Of a stretch of DNA of 64,000 nt, positions 59,646 to 64,000 are shown piece after piece (within the stretch, counting starts at the first letter, position 1; each line of letters opens with the position of its first letter). The position numbers and the translations under genes are program-made. The DNA comes from Eledone cirrhosa. Lineage: Eukaryota; Mollusca; Cephalopoda; Octopoda; Eledonidae. The stretch covers positions 197,576,582 through 197,640,581 of the forward strand of contig OZ024740.1 in NCBI GenBank assembly GCA_964016885.1, read 5' to 3'. The notes below the pieces were generated by a model. The model was given only the letters and a program-made list of their open reading frames with translations. It had not been told where the DNA came from and did no database searches.

Positions 59646-59766
59646 AATTGTTTCTACGTTAGGCACAAGGCCAGCAATTACCCAATGCATTACTGGTACT
59701 TTATTTTATCGACCCCGTAAGGATGAAAGGCAAAGTTAACCTCAGCGGTATTTGAACTCAGAATAA
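59646..59766 (-). mobile_element. tRNA-derived SINE, minus orientation, 5' part missing
   Basis: On the plus strand it runs from TTGTTTCTACGTTAGGCACA to TTTGAACTCAGAATAATA. The tRNA head beyond the B box is lost where the (TAATA)n sequence resumes. Confidence 0.87.
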
Positions 59767-59792
59767 TATTATATAATATAATACAATATAAT

Positions 59793-60108
59793 ATAGTTGT
59801 TTGATCAATAGAACAGCCTGCTCGTGAAATTAACGTGTAAATACCTGGGCTTTCAATATACAAGTGTACTCTCAACGTAATTCTGAGAAAGATTCAACGT
59901 GACGGTGTGTAACAAGGTTGGCTCTTTGAATATTATAGACACAATCCATCTGACGGGCTTCCAATTTCACTCACAAGGCATGGGTCCTCTCGTGGTTATG
60001 GTAAATGACACTTACTCAAAATGCTACGCAGTGGGATCGAACTCGGAAGCAAATGATTGCGAAGCGAGCTTTTTAACCATTCGGCCACACTTCATCCACT
60101 TAAGGAAG
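59793..60108 (-). mobile_element. Second cephalopod SINE family, near full length
   Basis: The order TAGAACAGCCTGCTCGTGAA, ATTAACGTGTAAATACC, AGTGTACTCTCAACGTAATT, ACTCACAAGGCATGGGTCC, CTACGCAGTGGGATCGAACTC and CATTCGGCCACACTTCATCC matches a common cephalopod SINE. The last two parts are a reversed tRNA-like B box and head. Confidence 0.8.
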
Positions 60109-60329
60109 AGAAGAGCAGTGTGCAACTCTGTTTTATTTTAAAGGCTTCCGTGATTGGTGGAAGTGATGGAAGCAGGTATTCTCAAACAGGAAACATAATC
60201 GATGTGTTTGCAACAAAATGGACTCCGGTGAAGGCACTCAAGGATTAAGTGCTGTTGTTAAACCAAGTGGCGGATTATGTGTGGCACCCATGTAGGCTCA
60301 CAATGTGATTTAAACTCAGCCTTACAAAA
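60109..60329. other. Unassigned sequence
   Basis: No recognisable feature. Confidence 0.5.
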
Positions 60330-60545
60330 GTATTAGAACAATTGGCGATGCTTTAATAATTCTGCCAATCTATCACTCTAGACCTTATTAACTCTGAAAG
60401 ACGAAAAATAATGTTCATTTTGGCGGCATTTGAATTCGGGACACAGAGACAGAGAGCCAGAACAAATATCACAAGGCATTTTCTCATACGGTCTAACGAC
60501 TCTGACAATTTAGTGTCCTACGCTTTAGCCACACTGCCAATTCAC
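60330..60545 (-). mobile_element. Third tRNA-like SINE, strongly degraded
   Basis: GGCGGCATTTGAATTCGGGA (reversed B-box region) and GCTTTAGCCACACTGCCAAT (reversed head), preceded by ATTCTGCCAATCTATC, indicate a reverse SINE remnant, possibly two nested ones. Confidence 0.6.
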
Positions 60546-61075
60546 TCTGTGTAAACGTCTGTTAGTTTTCAAGTCAAAAGTGGTCTATGCACATGTGCAA
60601 TATTAAAAATAAAATACCGCAAGCCCTTCACCAGGAAAGAAACCGCGCAAACAGAAACCAAAAGGAAACCTCCGGAGAATTCCGGTTTTATTTGATTGTA
60701 TAAAAGAAAAAAATAATAACAGGTAATTTGTTAAAATGAGAAAGTTTTTAAGAGTATGGTTTTTTTAATTTTATTCATTAAACAGTGACAGTAACAACAG
60801 ATGCTACAATTATCATAAAACAATATCACTTCAAGAAGAAGAAGAAGAAGAAGAAGAAGAAGAAGAGCAGTAACAACTAAATAAGATATTTAAAGTAAGA
60901 TTGCATTATTGAGTATTTCTTAAAAATATCATCCATATTGATTTTTTTTCACCACTCCATTGAAGTCCATGCGGCCTAAAGGAGAATATTTTTTGTTTGT
61001 TATCATATGGTATTATAATAGAAGGAGATTATTTAGATAGTTACTGCTAGCATTTTTCTTTATTATTAACAAAAT
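60546..61075. other. AT-rich stretch with a short (GAA)n
   Basis: (GAA)n lies at about 60,836-60,866. Otherwise nothing is recognised. Confidence 0.6.
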
Positions 61076-61292
61076 CAGCGTTACTAATAATGGTTTCTAC
61101 GTTAGGCACAAGGCCAGCAATACCCAGTGTATTACTGGTACTTTATTTTATCGACCCCGTAAGGATGAAAGGCAAAGTTAACCTCGGCGGGATTTGAACT
61201 CAGAATAGCAAGGGCCGTAACTCTATGCGTCAAAGCATGGCGTCCGACCCTCTACCAATACTGCCAATCCACCGCCCAGCGTTACTAATAAT
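61076..61292 (-). mobile_element. Full-length tRNA-derived SINE with 16-bp target-site duplication
   Basis: CAGCGTTACTAATAAT occurs at 61,076-61,091 and 61,277-61,292. Between them a complete SINE lies in reverse: tail GGCACAAGGCCAGC, body, B box GGGATTTGAACTC and head ACCCTCTACCAATACTGCCA. Confidence 0.95.
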
Positions 61293-61640
61293 ATTTATAA
61301 AATATCATTATGATTATATATTATTCTATGTGAATAATTTTCCCTAGAAAAAGTGTGTATTTTTAAAAATAACTTATTACATTCCGCATAAAACTTTCTG
61401 CTGTATGAATATTGAGTTAACTATCCGATAACAGTTGTACTTTTAATGAAACCCAGATAAAAAATACTATGACAGTTATTTAAGAACTGCAACTGTCTGT
61501 GATAAATTCTACTAGTTGTTATTGCTTGAAATTGGTAAGACTACATAGAGGATCCCCGTTCATTCTACGTGGTTTCTGATTTTTGTCACATTCCTTTCAT
61601 GCAGGTGAAAATTTATATGAAACTGAGAAATAAATGATTC
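61293..61640. other. AT-rich stretch, nothing recognised
   Basis: No feature is recognised. Confidence 0.6.
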
Positions 61641-61647
61641 CTTTAAC

Positions 61648-61812
61648 AGCATGATAACATGTTAACGTGATAGCATGATAACATGATAACGTGACAGCAT
61701 GATAACATGATAACATGATAACGTGATAACATGATAACGTGACAGCATGATAACATGATAACGTGACAGCATGATAACATGATAACGTGATAACGTGATA
61801 ACATGATAACGT
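61648..61812. repeat. 8-bp minisatellite (ATGATAAC/GTGATAAC/GTGACAGC)
   Basis: About 20 eight-base units of three types alternate. The pattern GTGACAGC-ATGATAAC-ATGATAAC recurs, giving a 24-32-bp second-order repeat. Confidence 0.93.
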
Positions 61813-61930
61813 GGACGGACGTTTGAATCACAGACACAATTCATCCAACCAGCTTGCACATAGTTTTGGTCTCCCCAATTCTACTCACAAGGCTTGTGCC
61901 GACATGAGGTCATGGAAAAGACACTTGCCC
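61813..61930 (-). mobile_element. Fragment of second cephalopod SINE family
   Basis: AATCACAGACACAATTCATC, CAACCAGCTTGCACATAG, TCTACTCACAAGGCTTGTGC and AAAAGACACTTGCCCAAAAC match the body of the family at 59,793-60,108. Confidence 0.7.
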
Positions 61931-62127
61931 AAAACAACAACAACAAGAACTAATCTATATTCGAGCCTCAACCTGCAAGACAAACCTGCCAAATCACATT
62001 TAACTCATACCTTGTAGTTTTAAATAAGATAAGAACACATGAACTAATGAAATCCTATACATTCCTAAAAATACAGGATGTTCACAGTGAGAATTCCATT
62101 GATTAGAGGCTGACTAAGAACTAAAAA

Positions 62128-62128
<1 letters not shown>

Positions 62129-62158
<30 letters not shown>

Positions 62159-62263
62159 CTTCTTCTTCTTCTTCTTCTTCTTCTTCTTCTTCTTCTTCTT
62201 CTTCTTCTTCTTCTTCTTCTTCTTCTTCTTCTTCTTCTTCTTCTTCTTCTTCTTCTTCTTCTT
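62129..62263. repeat. (TTC)n microsatellite
   Basis: About 45 perfect TTC units. The 200 bp before it are unassigned. Confidence 0.99.
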
Positions 62264-63069
62264 GAGAGGGCAAGGGGGCAGAGTCCTCAAACACTCCTTC
62301 CAGTGGGCCCAACAACAGTTTAATTCATATAATTTTCTTATATGCTCTAGAACTCAGAATATAGTCAGAGTTGCAAAGGAACAGTGTTAGTAATCTGGGC
62401 GCAAAAAGTGCGAGATAAATAAAAAGCGCCATATGATGTTAATAGTGTGTGTGTGTGTTTTGATATGACTCTTCTACAAAGTAATTACTCTAAGTTAAAC
62501 ACACGGTTTCAGATTAAATCATTTGCCGGACAAGTATAACTCCGAAATCAGGATATAAAACCCCACGGAAAAAATTGCAGAAATTCATGTCACAGTTTTG
62601 ATCTGAATATTTAAAGCCCTATCCCCCCGTTTATACTTAACATGAAAGCAAAGGTAGTTACCAAAGGTTGGTACAATTCAAGTGATATTTCTGGTCATCA
62701 GATTTTTCAACTTGGTATAAGTAAGATACAATATAATACACATATTGTAAGGTCATGGGGTCAGAGTACTTAAGCACGCCTTCCAGCGGGACCTGTAAGA
62801 TGTTTCGACAGAAGTTTAATATAAAAGGCAAAATACATTAGAATCCTTTGAATATTAGCAATATATTAAAGATTGTGAAATTATTATGAATTTTCTTCAA
62901 TTATGTGTACCTTCTATATCGCTGCGAGATGTCATTACTTGGTATTACGTCTGTATATTACACAGAATATTTGATAATAATTAAAGAAAGCTATAATTGG
63001 ACATTTAGTTCAATAAAAGATCTATACAGTTGAAAGTTAGCTGGTATAGCTCACCGCAGAGCAAGTTTA
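62264..63069. other. Unassigned, with a ~60-bp imperfect direct repeat
   Basis: The phrase GGGGGCAGAGTCCTCAAACA with CTCCTTCCAGTGGG (62,272) and GGGGTCAGAGTACTTAAGCA with CGCCTTCCAGCGGGACC (62,757) are diverged copies, each followed by CAG..AGTTTAAT. Nothing else is recognised. Confidence 0.6.
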
Positions 63070-63682
63070 TCTATATATATAAAACTGCGGATGTGTGTGT
63101 GTGTGTCTGTGAGTTTGAGCCCCTAAAACTCGAGAAGTACCCAACCGATTTTTTTTATAACTTTACATGTGTATTACTTATGTTTCAAGGAGTGTTATGC
63201 ACATAGAATTCAACTTTTGGATCTGCGCTTTTTCAGCTTTTTAGGTTTTTTTTGAGGCGTTACGTCAGACCAATTTCCTTGAAATTGTAACTATGTATTA
63301 GTCAGTCTCTTCTTCATACCGTGAGCAAAAAAAAATCAAACTTTTTTATGGCCTAGGGCCCGCATTAGGTGAAAAACTTCATTTTTTCAGCTTTTTCTTG
63401 GGCTTTTTTGAGGCATTACGTCTAGCCGATTTTCCCGAAATTTCAAGGCATATTTTGCACATAAAAAAATTCATTTTCTTGATCCCCTAGGACCCACATT
63501 AGGTAAAAACCTGCATTTTTCCTGCTTCATCGACGAAAATCTTAAAGATTATCCAGCCATCAGAGTATTCGGTTTATTTTCTTTACATATTGTCCAGGTA
63601 TGCAGTTTTTCCACGATTAGGTCTGTGGGCGGCCCGCGTTCCAAAATACCTTATCCCGGGCAACGCCGGGTACCACTGCTAG
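63070..63682 (+). mobile_element. Helitron-type non-autonomous element (candidate 3)
   Basis: It shares the exact 5' end TCTATATATATAAAACTG with the element at 58,465. It ends with a GC hairpin CCCGGGCAACGCCGGG, then TACCACTGCTAG, inserted between A 63,069 and T 63,683. It is 613 bp long. Internally an imperfect ~170-bp repeat occurs (CAGCTTTTTAGG... and CAGCTTTTTCTTGGGC..., each followed by TTTTTTGAGGC and TTACGTC). There is no coding capacity. Confidence 0.85.
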
Positions 63683-64000
63683 TAATATATAAATGAAGTT
63701 TTCTCGAAGATCGAGTTGAAGCTCATAGAATAATGAGAAAAACTCAACGCAAGAATAGTTGTTAAAACAGCAAAATGCATATATTTTATATCATATAAAA
63801 TGCATATATTTCACTTACAAAATATATAAATTGTAAGGGTATGTGGATGTATTAGTAACAGACAAATGCACATGCATACACAGACATTCTGTAAAATATA
63901 TTCTTACGCAAATCATACCAGATATTTCTATTCTGAAATACTATATTATTATTACACATATACACACATGTCAACATATATCTATACCCACATACGCTGC
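63683..64000. other. AT-rich end of window
   Basis: A short inverted pair ATGCATATATTTTATAT/ATATAAAATGCATAT lies near 63,775-63,810. Nothing else is recognised. Confidence 0.6.

Noticed and set aside
61648..61812. CRISPR-like array
   Set aside because: Eight-base units repeat without unique spacers, and the context is eukaryotic; it is a minisatellite.
62121..62315. Poly-Glu frame, and similarly poly-Ser/poly-Lys at 42,635-42,914
   Set aside because: They are (TTC)n microsatellites.

Overview
This looks like a cephalopod genome, most likely an octopus. The evidence is the dense set of cephalopod-type tRNA-derived SINEs, the very long (CA)n, (TATG)n, (TATC)n and (TA)n arrays, and the AT-rich background. 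I recognise no host protein-coding gene, tRNA or rRNA. Almost everything I can name is satellite, microsatellite or transposable element.

Layout. Positions 1-17,930 are one uninterrupted G/T-rich satellite of 48-57 bp monomers with large nested duplications. From 17,973 to 25,890 two Tx1/L1-type LINEs sit head to tail in one (TATC)n tract: a 5'-truncated copy (18,037-19,957) and a nearly complete copy (20,086-25,858) with a gag-like ORF1 and an APE endonuclease/RT ORF2 carrying a premature stop. Positions 26,000-34,000 are microsatellites with degraded LINE and SINE pieces. At 34,162-36,480 there is a 609-bp repeat and an RT pseudogene ending in C2H2 zinc fingers; both abut (TATG)n tracts. 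Positions 38,217-41,660 (minus) are a broken R2/R4-type LINE with a restriction-like endonuclease module. Positions 42,000-48,000 hold SINEs with clear target-site duplications, a third Tx1-like fragment, and a YRDD-box RT pseudogene. Positions 48,316-55,200 carry the second 609-bp repeat, a 125-bp-arm palindrome, two ~305-bp repeats each encoding a hammerhead-ribozyme candidate, and an open 1,160-codon Penelope-like element (RT plus GIY-YIG). Positions 56,594-63,682 carry three Helitron-type non-autonomous elements among (TAATA)n arrays and SINEs.

The recurring theme is retroelements lodged in simple repeats: Tx1-like in (TATC)n, the zinc-finger LINE and 609-bp repeat in (TATG)n or (TA)n, SINEs and the R2/R4-like LINE at (ATT)n, and Penelope-like copies next to (TA)n. 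The most interesting items are the hammerhead candidates at 49,929-50,014 and 50,471-50,556 (minus), with two further hammerhead-like remnants at 28,984-29,028 (minus) and 45,092-45,144 (plus), and the apparent (TATC)n preference of the Tx1-like LINE.
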